DNA of 60,000 nt from Apostichopus japonicus (Eukaryota > Echinodermata > Holothuroidea > Aspidochirotida > Stichopodidae): the NCBI RefSeq assembly GCF_037975245.1, contig NC_092577.1:33192398-33252397 (forward strand), given 5' to 3'. The notes under the pieces are model-generated. The model saw only the letters and a program-made list of their open reading frames with translations, did no database searches and was not told the DNA's origin. Shown here piece after piece: positions 27,401 to 58,282 of the stretch. The first letter of the stretch is position 1. The number at the start of each line of letters is the position of its first letter. A program made the position numbers and the translations under genes.

Positions 27401-27401
27401 G
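6413..27401 (+). CDS. NPC1-like: NPC1-family sterol transporter-like protein without N-terminal domain (20 exons, 1079 aa)
   Basis: Exons: 6413-6460, 8650-9216, 9644-9876, 10553-10653, 11854-12023, 12916-13047, 14550-14732, 15151-15271, 16561-16691, 18410-18562, 19192-19281, 20381-20571, 21824-21948, 22355-22469, 23206-23258, 23656-23809, 24514-24745, 25642-25764, 26438-26600, 27247-27401. All introns are GT-AG, phases agree throughout, and the CDS is 3240 nt ending in TAG. The protein aligns colinearly with NPC1 from the linker before TM1 to TM13. It has TM1 (about 46-68), TM2 followed by LTDPVDLWTP, a middle lumenal domain (about 140-370), sterol-sensing helices (about 390-560), a cysteine-rich lumenal domain between TM8 and TM9 (about 640-860), and TM9-13 (about 860-1029). 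NPC1 exports sterol from lysosomes. This protein lacks the roughly 250-residue N-terminal sterol-binding domain, and GVDN reads GGSN at 466-469. A divergent paralog is likely, perhaps with altered transport. Confidence 0.9.
6844..7200 (-). mobile_element. hAT-like non-autonomous element, copy 2 (intron 1, intact)
   Basis: Ends CAAGGGCGTAGGAACC and CCTTCCTACGCCACTG. Perfect 8-bp duplication GAAACGAC at 6836-6843 and 7201-7208. It is 357 bp, in opposite orientation to copy 1 at 4127-5137. It gives the uninterrupted version of the site disrupted in copy 1. Confidence 0.88.
8650..9216 (+). CDS. NPC1-like: NPC1-like exon 2: cysteine linker, TM1, TM2 and PVDLW motif
   Basis: This is the largest exon (189 codons). 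After the cleavage site come four closely spaced cysteines (CECTNCAC), matching the CxCxDCxxxC cluster that closes the N-terminal domain in animal NPC1. TM1 follows at about 46-68. Near the end are TM2 (FFVITLGVIIVAFLSHWL) and TDPVDLWTP, an NPC1 signature, then FGPVPRETKVIISY. Confidence 0.9.
9644..12023 (+). CDS. NPC1-like: NPC1-like exons 3-5: middle lumenal domain
   Basis: Exons 9644-9876, 10553-10653 and 11854-12023 encode about residues 206-373. Recognisable NPC1 landmarks in order are VLTLQNKI, the cysteine pair in DVCDTPLGPENKDC, SVLNYWQ, the next cysteines (QACLR and LPCVG), VIGGYK, ATAIFITIPLNEY and WEKAFLKFM. All four conserved cysteines of this part are kept. In NPC1 this domain receives sterol from NPC2, so a role in NPC2 docking is plausible but inferred. 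Confidence 0.85.
11093..11291 (-). pseudogene. Two decayed tRNA-Gln-like copies (intron 4)
   Basis: Read on the minus strand, 11093-11150 and 11229-11291 both contain a box B-like arm (the complement of GAGATTTGAACTCGG or a close variant) and a D-arm-like stretch ending with the complement of CACCATGGGACCA. The anticodon arms are shortened, so neither can form a tRNA. They are 134 bp apart, the same spacing as the copies at 12178-12665. Confidence 0.55.
11588..11620. repeat. Perfect inverted repeat of telomere-like units
   Basis: Two 14-nt arms, GGTTAGGGTTAACC and its exact reverse complement, are separated by 5 nt. Each arm includes TTAGGG, the animal telomere unit. The palindrome lies in intron 4 of the NPC1-like gene. 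Confidence 0.8.
12178..12249 (-). tRNA. tRNA-Gln-like sequence with TTC anticodon (probable pseudogene)
   Basis: On the minus strand the sequence begins GGTCCCATGG and ends TGGGACC plus A, giving a perfect 7-bp acceptor stem. The D stem pairs (GTGA/TCAC), the anticodon stem is perfect (CGAGA/TCTCG), and the loop CTTTCAA gives anticodon TTC. The T stem has one mismatch (CCTAG/CTCGG) with loop TTCAAAT. The body matches animal tRNA-Gln, whose loop would be CTTTGAA or CTCTGAA, so the anticodon has changed from a Gln to a Glu reading. It is the best preserved of a tandem set in introns 4-5. The decayed neighbours favour a pseudogene or an unused copy. Confidence 0.5.
12314..12665 (-). pseudogene. 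Three decayed tRNA-Gln-like copies (intron 5)
   Basis: Degenerate copies at about 12314-12372, 12449-12509 and 12586-12665 keep a box B-like arm and the acceptor-end CACCATGG complement. They carry deletions or insertions in the anticodon arm. Spacing is 135-137 bp, continuing the series from 12178. A further weak copy sits near 15471-15541 in intron 8. Confidence 0.5.
13440..14545. repeat. 26-bp minisatellite, about 42 units, ending at the exon 7 acceptor
   Basis: Units follow the consensus TTCTACGTATTTTCATTATCCTGC/ACTG/CG with a 26-bp period. Because 26 is not a multiple of 3 and the unit has no stop in any plus-strand frame, long plus-strand frames (13432-14379 and 13671-14747) run through it. 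They encode a 26-residue repeat that I regard as spurious. The last partial units supply the pyrimidine-rich stretch and the AG just before exon 7. Confidence 0.9.
14550..14732 (+). CDS. NPC1-like: NPC1-like exon 7: sterol-sensing helices with GGSN in place of GVDN
   Basis: Encodes residues 418-478: ISLTGILLILASVISAFG (TM4), then IAIQIVPFLALSVGGSNIFI (TM5), then MQRYQ. The proline of IVPF, needed for sterol sensing in NPC1, is kept (P459). The motif that reads GVDN in NPC1, with an acidic residue implicated in the RND proton or cation relay, reads GGSN, so Asp is Ser468. The start at 14550 follows TATATAAG and preserves phase 0. The exon reads in frame out of the minisatellite, but exon 6 ends at a clear GTGAGT donor. 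Confidence 0.85.
15151..16691 (+). CDS. NPC1-like: NPC1-like exons 8-9: rest of the sterol-sensing domain
   Basis: Exons 15151-15271 and 16561-16691 (residues 479-562) encode APALTAATFSEALAFYLG (TM6), the short TETPAIKTF loop, and a long hydrophobic helix containing NFLFQIT (TM7). These match the NPC1 segments around SFSETVAFFLG and DFLLQIT. The intron between them contains a non-LTR retrotransposon remnant. Confidence 0.85.
15850..16545 (+). pseudogene. 3' end of a non-LTR retrotransposon (jockey/CR1-type RT C-terminus), broken
   Basis: One frame reads FQNRAARIVTGNN, the thumb-region hallmark of LINE-type reverse transcriptases. Further recognisable pieces are ELQWMNVKQ, ILMFK with IHSW, and PTVWNSLPEYIK with TFKCHLK, separated by frameshifts and stops. 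The tail contains a short repeated TAAATAAATAAT, as expected at the 3' end. It is inactive and lies in intron 8. Confidence 0.7.
17185..17470. repeat. 91-bp minisatellite, about 3 units (intron 9)
   Basis: GTTGGTCATT recurs at 17241, 17332 and 17423 (91-bp period), each followed by AGCATTTGCTCGACGTCC. Minus-strand frames across it are repeat translations. Confidence 0.85.
18410..19281 (+). CDS. NPC1-like: NPC1-like exons 10-11: cytoplasmic loop and TM8
   Basis: Exons 18410-18562 and 19192-19281 (residues 563-643). The first encodes a charged loop (KKLDDAMTDEEPAEKES) leading to YYVPIITSPATRYLV. The second completes TM8 (VLGCAIFTYISLTLI) and continues with LEVGLDGRNTVPE, the counterpart of the VDIGLDQSLSMP segment in NPC1. 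The acceptor at 18409 is chosen for phase and alignment; the loop itself is poorly conserved. Confidence 0.75.
20381..23809 (+). CDS. NPC1-like: NPC1-like exons 12-16: cysteine-rich lumenal domain
   Basis: Exons 20381-20571, 21824-21948, 22355-22469, 23206-23258 and 23656-23809 (residues 644-856). Landmarks are GTPVYFVVKSGYNYS, the cysteine pair KICSEHEC, SWLDDYLTW, FCRIYD, NSFCSV, NKTCVSS, TAECPTGG and GATYFATYQTT. NPC1 usually has CC before RVD and CVRC; here one cysteine of each is missing, so the count stays even and one disulfide is probably lost. Several Asn-X-Ser/Thr sites fit a lumenal location. Confidence 0.85.
20602..21183. mobile_element. hAT-like MITE with 8-bp TSD (intron 12)
   Basis: Ends CAGTGGCGGACTGG and CCCAGTCCGCCCCTG are near-inverted. 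Perfect 8-bp duplications TATAAGAT flank it (20594-20601 and 21184-21191). It is 582 bp with no coding capacity. Confidence 0.85.
22572..22978. mobile_element. hAT-like MITE with 8-bp TSD (intron 14)
   Basis: Inverted ends CATATGCGTATGAG and CTCATACGCCTATG (one mismatch). Perfect duplications ATGATGTC flank it (22564-22571 and 22979-22986). The interior contains G and C homopolymer tracts near each end. Confidence 0.85.
24030..24321. mobile_element. hAT-like MITE (intron 16)
   Basis: Ends CAGGGTTTCCC and GGGAACCCCTG are near-inverted. Flanks GTCTAATG (24022-24029) and ATCTAATG (24322-24329) match at 7 of 8 positions. Confidence 0.75.
24514..26600 (+). CDS. NPC1-like: NPC1-like exons 17-19: TM9-TM13
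   Basis: Exons 24514-24745, 25642-25764 and 26438-26600 (residues 856-1029). Exon 17 encodes VFYAQFQN, then TM9 and TM10 (SLAVTLIVMFLV and LLVAPLITAALALF), ending in DVVLVNVII. Exon 18 completes TM11 as SVGVAGEIFTHIADSY, keeping the Glu (940) and His (944) of the NPC1 SVEFCSH motif. Exon 19 gives TM12 (LAGSLIPKLLTF), KSQLVQTYFFQIYLG and TM13 ending in FVPVLLSFVG, matching the NPC1 end LPVLLSYIG. Confidence 0.88.
25844..26183. mobile_element. hAT-like MITE with 8-bp TSD (intron 18)
   Basis: Begins CAGGGGGTAGG and ends CCTACCCC...CTCCCTG. Perfect duplications TTCAACTC lie at 25836-25843 and 26184-26191. It is 340 bp and non-coding. Confidence 0.85.
26707..26946 (+). mobile_element. tRNA-derived SINE, copy A (intron 19)
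   Basis: The head GGAGTGCTAGCTCAGTGG carries a pol III box A, and GTTTGAGTCACTCC supplies box B. A conserved body follows (AGAGTTGTTGACAATTGACA, then GACTTCGGTCAGCTTGCGGC, then TTCGCGAGTTCCTGCTTGCAG), with an A/C-rich tail. Three further copies lie in the HYR gene region. Confidence 0.85.
27247..27401 (+). CDS. NPC1-like: NPC1-like exon 20: cytoplasmic C-terminal tail
   Basis: Completes the G after TM13 and adds about 50 residues rich in Ser, Thr, Pro and Ala, ending PSAPSASNQ and TAG. The C-terminal LLNF lysosomal sorting motif of vertebrate NPC1 is absent. The only dileucine is in TEIRLLAL, near the membrane, with an acidic residue three positions before the first Leu. AATAAA occurs at 27619-27624. 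Confidence 0.8.
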
Positions 27402-29430
27402 ACGTGGAAACCAATCTGAACTGATTGCTTACATTTGGGAATTATTTCCAGCGTTTTCTGCAGAGGGCGCTATCATATCGGTCCTAACTGAGCAGTAGCT
27501 CTGGGTCTAAATGCGCATTACCTATATATAGGCCTACCTATATATAGATTATGGCCTATCCAAAGATTTTGTACAGTTTGTACCCGGCATATCTCAGTCT
27601 ATGTGCTAATTGTAAAAAAATAAAATGTTTTAAAAGATCTCGTCTTAATAATTTCGAAATCAAAATGTTTATACCACTAGTGATAAACTAGGAATCGCAG
27701 GTATAAGCCTAGTATATTTTAAATTTTACTAGATAGATTGTTTTGTAAATAGTTGATTCCGCCGAAAGGCGCTTCAGCGAGCCAGGGGCGCAAGCCCCTG
27801 ATCGGTAAAAATAAGATAGGAAATTAGAGTTATTTTTAAATTTGTGGTCCGGGTCGAAGAGACATGTGGCTGGACGGTGATAGGAAGGTAGCATGTTAGG
27901 GTTGGAGGAGGCAATGAGTGGTGGTGATGGTTAGTTGAAACCCAGTTAAGCGGAAGTGATAGAAGCTTCCAGATTCGTTGACGACCAGACGTGTGTGTAG
28001 TTGCCAGCCGAACATTTCCGTGTTAAAATGTTCTTCTGATGAAAACGATGTTAGCTCGCCATATAGCTGTTAGGAAATGTACAGGTAATTTTCCCGGAAG
28101 TTTTCCATTATAGATTTCTCAAAGGAATTCTCAGTTGGTGAATTCCGAGACTGTAGCTTGTCAAGCTTTCGCGGAATTAGACAGCGCCCTCTGTTAGTTT
28201 AGGTCGTGGCTGAAGGTCCCCAATCATGTAGATTTGATATTGACTCTAAGGAATACCATTCCGAATCATGCAGATTGCTTTTTTGTTGTTGTTGTTGTTG
28301 TTTTTGTTTTGGGTTTGTTTTGGATTTGTTTTTTCTTTTATTATGGTGTCAATGGTTTTTATTTTACATTTAATAAAGGAATACTAGAACTCAGGATTTA
28401 CAAATACTAGATTAATAGATTTATATTAGTGACTTAAGTTACTGATATTTTTTCGTAGTGTAGTAAATAAATGAAATTTCAGCAGAATTTCAAAATCAAT
28501 TTAGACTTGATGAGTTTAGTTTATTCATGTGCTTAATGTGTATTTTGACGTCTGCACAAGAAGAGATAATAAAGTCGTAGATTATTAACTTTACACTCAA
28601 AGTTTTGTTATCACTCTTGTCAAGATGGATTGGGGTTATGTATTTTGGATATATCAATGCCAGGTCAGTTAAAACCAAATCCCTGGAGCTGCGTGATTTC
28701 TTATATACCATGACTTCTTCTCCATCACATTCCGGCATACTGCCACCAATCCAAACCAACCCATAACGAGGATTTAACTTCACAGATCTATAGTGATTCA
28801 TGTTATTCTTGAAACATTATTGAAATGCAAATATTACAGTGCGTTGCAAATTTTCCAAGGATTAATGTTGTTGAATGTCACTCACATGGGTATTCTTTTT
28901 CTCATAAGAAGTTCAAGAACATATTGTGGTGGATTTGTTAGACTTTACAAGAAGATGAATTAGCTTTTAAATAATTACACCTCCCCACCACCCCCCCCCC
29001 ACCCACCCCGAGGTGCATAGTGCTCAATTTATCTTTAAAGGAACCTTCCAATGATAGCAAATATCGTTAAGCATGAAAGCAGAACGGTTGTATGACACTC
29101 GAAATATGATGAAAGTCATCCATTACTTTAGAAGCATATTCGGCACTAAATGTCACTGTTGGTCAGGGGTCTTAGTACTTCAATTTGATAAGCTTGTTAC
29201 TATAGGCTTGTGAATCAGACTGACACTGCGAGTGTGAGTTGTTCATGACAGGGGTGTAAGAGCCGGGACTTACGGAACCTCTTTAAAAATTTGCTGAAAA
29301 TAAATAGAAAAAGATACAATGTAAAGCATATGTAGAGTACATCCTTTTGTGTTTATACATGCAGATTTGGTCTTGAAGATTACTATTAGAGGAAAAGAAA
29401 TATATGAAAATGATGCAGCTTCTGGCAGCT
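27402..29430. other. 3' UTR/intergenic, no gene seen
   Basis: Begins with the 3' UTR of the NPC1-like gene. A (GTT)n-rich stretch lies near 28280-28335. The minus-strand frame at 28496-28801 (101 codons) is not recognisable and I do not call it. Confidence 0.5.
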
Positions 29431-29431
29431 T

Positions 29432-30235
29432 CTAAACTCCCTATATGGCCAGTAAGGTTCTGCCCTTGTGCCGTCCCTTGCATACATGTAGCCTATTAGG
29501 GCTCCGCCCCTTGACTTCCCACGCATATAGATAGCCCCCTATATGGCCAGTAAGGCTCTGCCCCTTTGTCGTCCCACGCATACAGATATGCCCCTGTATG
29601 GCCAGAAGGGCATTGCCCACTTGCCATTCCATTCATACAGATAGCCCCCTGTATGTCCAACAGGGCTCTTCCCCTTGCCGTCCCATGCATTCAGTTAGCC
29701 CCCTGTATATATGGTCAGTATAGGTTTCTGCCCCTTGACGTCCCGTGCATACAGATAGCCTCCTATTTGGCCAGTAGGGCGCCGCCAGATTTCCCCATGT
29801 ATAGGCCTGTATGGCCAGTAGGGCTCTGCCCCTTGCCGTCCCGTGCATACAGATAGCCCCCTGTAAGGCCAGCTGGGCTAAGCCCTTTAACGTCCCGCGC
29901 ACGGCAGATACCCCCTGTTTGGCCAGTAGGGCTCCTCCCCTAGACGTCCCACACATACAGATAGCCCATTGTATGGCCATTAGGGCTCCGCCCCCTTAAC
30001 TTCCCACGCATATGGATAGCCCATCGTGTGGCCAGATAGGGCTCCTCCCCTTGCCGTCACATACATACAGATAGCCCCCTGTATGGCAAGCTGGGCAACG
30101 CCCCTTAACGTCTCGCGCACGCAGATAGCCCCCTGTATGACCAGTAGGCCCTCCGCCCGTTGACCTCCCACGCACGCAGATACCCCCTTGTATGGCCAAC
30201 AAGGCTCTGCCCCTTGCTATCCCACTCATACATCG
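29432..30235. repeat. 55-bp minisatellite, about 15 units
   Basis: Units share GTATGGCCAGTAGGGCTC, TGCCCCTTGCCGTCCCA and GCATACAGATAGCCCC. Starts recur near 29541, 29596, 29651, 29708, 29764, 29808, 29861, 29917, 29971, 30026, 30081, 30135 and 30190. Both strands are largely free of stops, which creates overlapping frames of 60-115 codons that I treat as by-products of the repeat. Confidence 0.9.
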
Positions 30236-30626
30236 GTAATTTACTCTTAAGCGTATGCATGGTCTCTTGTTTTGAGAAAGGCACTCAACAGCCTATGTAT
30301 ATATAATTACGCAAAACAAAACAGAATCAGAACTATATAACTATATGTAACCGACTGGATTTTTCAGTTGAAGTTATCTACATCAGAACATCCACTTGTC
30401 ATCATTACCATGTTCCTGCCTACAATATATACGAATATCTACAATACATTATCAACACACTTTTTCCACTGTACTGCACGATTCTAAGCCGTCACAGCTA
30501 CACTTAAATGACAATATTTTTTTATTTTATATACAATCATCACGTGTCGGCCATCGTCGCCATACCTATTTATTGTAATAATATTAGCTCATGCATACTC
30601 AGTGAGTTTCAGTTTTACCCACGCAT

Positions 30627-31038
30627 ATCACTTCTCGGCCTTTTGGCTAAGATCATGTGTAGTATGTGTTCCGCTTTCGATGGGAATGGTGATGCACACC
30701 CGACGATGATCACACAGTCACAGTCCCGATGCAAGGGGACAGGGGTTGAGAGTGGATCAGTCGTTCGGTAGTTTGGTTTTCGTGCCCAGGTTCTTTCCTG
30801 GGTGACTTTTCACCCAGTTGGGACAATTTTTTTTCTATACTGTAGTGTAATGTCCCGCTTAAGGGCACTCGTATAATCAGTACGAGCGGTATGAATATCA
30901 TGTTTCTATTAAATCAAGGTTAAGAACTGTTTGTACTGACAATACCAGTGCTTTGAGAGCATGATATTGGATTACAGTTTAGAGAGGTATTAGCATTTTA
31001 TGAAATTGTCCCAACTGGCCGGACTTTTCTTGAAAAGT
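30627..31038 (+). mobile_element. U2 snRNA-headed SINE, copy A (carries a nested MITE)
   Basis: 30627-30671 matches the 5' end of U2 snRNA (ATCACTTCTCGGCCTTTTGG, CTAAGATCATGTGTAGTATG, TGTTC) with about three differences. A body of about 150 bp follows that recurs at 50187-50330. Flanks 30591-30632 and 31039-31080 are near copies of each other (ATGCATACTCAGTGAGTTTC versus ATGCATATTCAGTGAGTTTC, then CACGCA and ATCACT), which look like a long target-site duplication. The element is split at 30812-31021 by another insertion. Confidence 0.75.
30812..31021. mobile_element. Short hAT-like MITE inside U2-headed SINE copy A
   Basis: Perfect 16-bp inverted ends CCAGTTGGGACAATTT (30814-30829) and its complement (31003-31018). 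An 8-bp duplication GACTTTTC lies at 30804-30811 and 31022-31029. SINE copy B at 50311-50330 shows the unoccupied site. Confidence 0.85.
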
Positions 31039-31794
31039 ATGCATATTCAGTGAGTTTCAGTAATACACACGCACATCACTCACATCTTCGAGTGGCATCG
31101 AGTATGCCTAGAATCACTTTGTACCAGGTTCATACTTGAAATTCAATATACAGGGCAGGGTAATAACAAATAAACCTAATATATAGAAAACAAACAAGCC
31201 TGCTGAGAAAAAGTATCCAGGTTGCCGCATGAATTATGCATCCTTTCATTTGTTTGTAAAATCAGTTGCGTGACTTGTCTATAGAATGCAAGGCATTCGT
31301 AGTCCCTTATGAGGAAGAATGTTATAAAGTGACAGCTATCACTTCTTCTATAGTACATTGTTGCTATATCAACAACGTGAAGGCTACAATTGAATAAATA
31401 CAATTAAGAAAGAAATACAAATATGATGTCAATGAAGTTACTTCATGATATATGATTATTGAATAACTTTGAATGGTAAGGCAATTATATTTATGTGAAA
31501 CTGTTAAATGAGACTCTTATTGATTATTCAGATATGTGTAAAAAGTTGCCCAAAGCAAGAGAAATGATGGGTCACGTGACCAAACGACTACACTAACGCT
31601 GAAACACCATATAGAACGATCTTCGCACCACCTTAATTAACACTGGGGTATGCTAGTAGAAGAACAAATTTACAAAATAATTAAATTTGAAGTTGAACGT
31701 TTACCGTGAGTCATGTTCAAGGCCAAGGCCTTCTCACAGGACTTTACAACTTAATCCCTGGTCATTGGTAACTTGTCACACCCACACACTCAAG

Positions 31795-32030
31795 GTGTGC
31801 ACAACTCAATCAATCTCTCCATGGGCATCACAGTGCAGCACCACATAGGTGGACTTCCCATAGGGTGAAGCCACAAACAAGTTACCGCGCCAATCCTCAT
31901 TTATACACATAGGTGAAGGGAGGCAATCGTGCCTTTTCCAAGGACATAACGCAATGATCTGGCCAGGACTCGAACCTGCAATCCTTATTTCACAAGTCCA
32001 CTGCCTTAACCACTTGACCACAACGCCCCA
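31795..32030 (-). mobile_element. tRNA-derived SINE of a second family
   Basis: On the minus strand the head GGGGCGTTGTGGTCAAGTGG continues to a perfect box B (GGTTCGAGTCC). A body with GTCCTTGGAAAAGGCACGAT and TTGCCTCCCTTCACC follows. No protein is implied by the 71-codon frame across it. Confidence 0.85.
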
Positions 32031-33339
32031 CTAACGAGTTAACGAAAACCAACCAAGTAAAAATGTGTTTATTTGAACAGGTGTTTCTATATGTTCAAAG
32101 TGTAACTTTGTGAAATTGCTAAAATCCGAAAAACATATCTCATAGAGAAAATGGGATTGTGAGTATCTATCAGCACTGAAAACAATACCATAAGGCCTCC
32201 TCCGGGCGAGGTATCGTTTTGTACGTGTCTATAATAGATATTACATGTATGGGGACTTTATAATGGGGAATATCTTTAACTTATTAAAATTAAAATAGAT
32301 TAGAAATATTTTGCCTTCCATTTAGCCATGACTTATGCTACGATAATAAACAGATTTATATTTTCGATTGCACGGCGTTCCACAAAATATTCTCACAATC
32401 CTCATTACCATACTAGTGGGAAATGAACATAACTTTTCACACAATGTGATGAAGATTGCATTTCATAGTGTAGATCTCATCGCCAAGCAAAAAAAAAAAA
32501 AAAATAGGTATCGATGAAGGAAGCAAAAGCGAAAGACTTCCCCTTTTTAAGACCTCCAAATAATCACGTAACTATACCTCATTCAAGGCTATAGCTATTA
32601 TCAACTAATATTAACATTGGTACAGTTCCAAAGCAAATAAGTCAACTTGTATTGTATCGGTCTATTTATACGTCAATTTCTCCGACACTCCAAAAAATCA
32701 CAGAAGAAGCAAACACTTTTCAAGGTTTAGAATGTATAACAATAATATACTTACTGTCGAAAGCGTCAAGCATTTTACGAAATGACGTTAGTTACAGAAT
32801 ATTGCTACTATCCAATTCACTATATTGCGTGGAGTATAGTTTGATAAACTGAAGCCTGCTTATATATATGGGGCCCACCACATCGTATCATCATACATTT
32901 GAGTCACGACAAGGCGGCTGTCTAACACACTTTACATTACCAACTGAGTTATCTAGCCCTTGGTTGGTGCCAATCCCTTTTATAACCATTTCTTTTCTGG
33001 GGCGCCAGTCAGATGCATATCGTGTAACCAGGGGTAACGCCCTACTTTCAGTCGATACAACCCGTAAAGGGCCAGGGAAGGGGTTTCATAAGAATATATA
33101 TTTATATAAGTACTGAACTGAATAATGGAAAATGACAGGAGAAGTTTAGACAAAGGAAACGAGGAGAGAAATGTCTTTGCTCGTTTTTCCATTGTCTACT
33201 ATTACCCAGTCAGATATCCATTATTCAATATACATGTTATTATTAACAGAGTATAGGATACTGTGACGGTCTTGTACCATTCCACTCACTTCATGACCTT
33301 TACGAAATTGATAATTGAACATTGAGTATTGCTATTATA

Positions 33340-33870
33340 TAGACTATTGTCTATGGCGTATTGAGTATGTTGTGCTTTATGTGTTGCGTATTGAGTGTTA
33401 CGTACTTGAGCGTATTGAGCATTGAACACTACATGTCGCGTATACTGTATAGAGCACAGGCTATTACGTATTGAACGTATTATGTAGGCATATTATGTAT
33501 TGCGTAATTGAGGGTAATCGAGTATTGAACACTAAATATCGATTACTGTCTAGAGTATAGGCTATTACGTATTGAACATACTATTTAGGCATATTATGTA
33601 TTGCGTACTGAGTATCGGGTATTGAACACTACATATCGAGTATAGTGTATATTGCATACGCTATTACGTATTGAACGTATTATGTAGGCCTATTATGTGT
33701 TGCGTACTTGAGGGTATTGAGTATTGAACAATAAATATCGATTACTGTATAGAGCACATATAGGCTATTACGTATCGAATGTATTATTATGTATTGCGTA
33801 CTGAGAATCGAGTATTGAACATCAATATTTGGGTAAAATGTAGTTGTAGAACTGTGTATTGAACATTAAG
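33340..33870. repeat. 100-bp minisatellite, about 5 units
   Basis: GGCTATTACGTATTGAACGT recurs, with variants, at about 33459, 33560, 33659 and 33763 (periods 100-104 bp). Within each unit shorter motifs such as GTATTGAACA and GCGTACTGAG also repeat. Confidence 0.85.
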
Positions 33871-34757
33871 TAAATAAACATTTAATTTTCAGGTTAATGA
33901 TTTAACGTTCATTAAAGTTTGACAAGATATCACAATCTCAGTGTCCTGTTCTATTCCTTTCTATTATTTCTCCTTAAACATAAAGCAGAACTCATTGCTT
34001 GGTGGCTTAGTTGAGGAGCCTTGACATTTTCAAAAGAACATGTTCTTTTTAAAAGTTACACGTTAACGAAGACAGGCATAATCATTACAGTGTATATAGA
34101 TATAGAACTAGTTGTGTTCTGTGATATAGTAATTAAACTTATTCAGGTGTTTCATGGTGTCTGAAATAATCAACAAACAAACAAGGCAAAGGCATGGGAA
34201 ACGTCAAGGATATGTTCTCCATTGGTATTTCCATAATGAAGAATATAAAACTGATAATATTTATAAACCCAGCGGCAATAAGATCTTTTGGTTTGCTTCA
34301 ATTCTCAGCTATAGCCATTCTGCTCATGTCATTGCGATACAACGCACCGTTATTGATCAAACAAGTTGGTTCTTTCGAATTCACAGCAGAAACAGGGACC
34401 TAACACCTTTTGCTGTTATTCCTCTCAACTCTTCTGATCAACTCGATCTACTTGAATGATTCACTAAAAGAAGCAATGAGAAAATTGTCTGCAAGGCGAC
34501 TGGTTTTTGTTTTCTTAACTTTTTTTGGTCATAAAAACAGAATCCCTTTTGGTAAGGAATGTTGTACTATCTGTTTAGGTCTGAACTTGTTACCAAAGGA
34601 AGGTCGTTAACTGATACCAAGGCGAGTTAATGAGATGATACACTATTATTAGACAAACTTATGCGCATCTTAATGGTGTAGTCGTTTTACGTTATAGTAT
34701 CTGGAAGACTGGCTGGATTTCTTTCTAGTAAGAGATTAAACATCGACAAGTAAAGCC

Positions 34758-58282
<23,525 letters not shown>

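Noticed and set aside
28496-28801. 101-codon minus-strand frame
   Set aside because: No recognisable domain, no supporting splice or polyadenylation pattern, AT-rich surroundings.
29441-30229. Overlapping Gly/Ala-rich frames on both strands
   Set aside because: Caused by the 55-bp minisatellite; no start context or splice structure supports a gene.
34154-34610. Three overlapping short plus-strand frames upstream of the HYR gene, one with hydrophobic stretches
   Set aside because: Mutually overlapping, no conserved motif, and not joined in phase to the signal-peptide exon.
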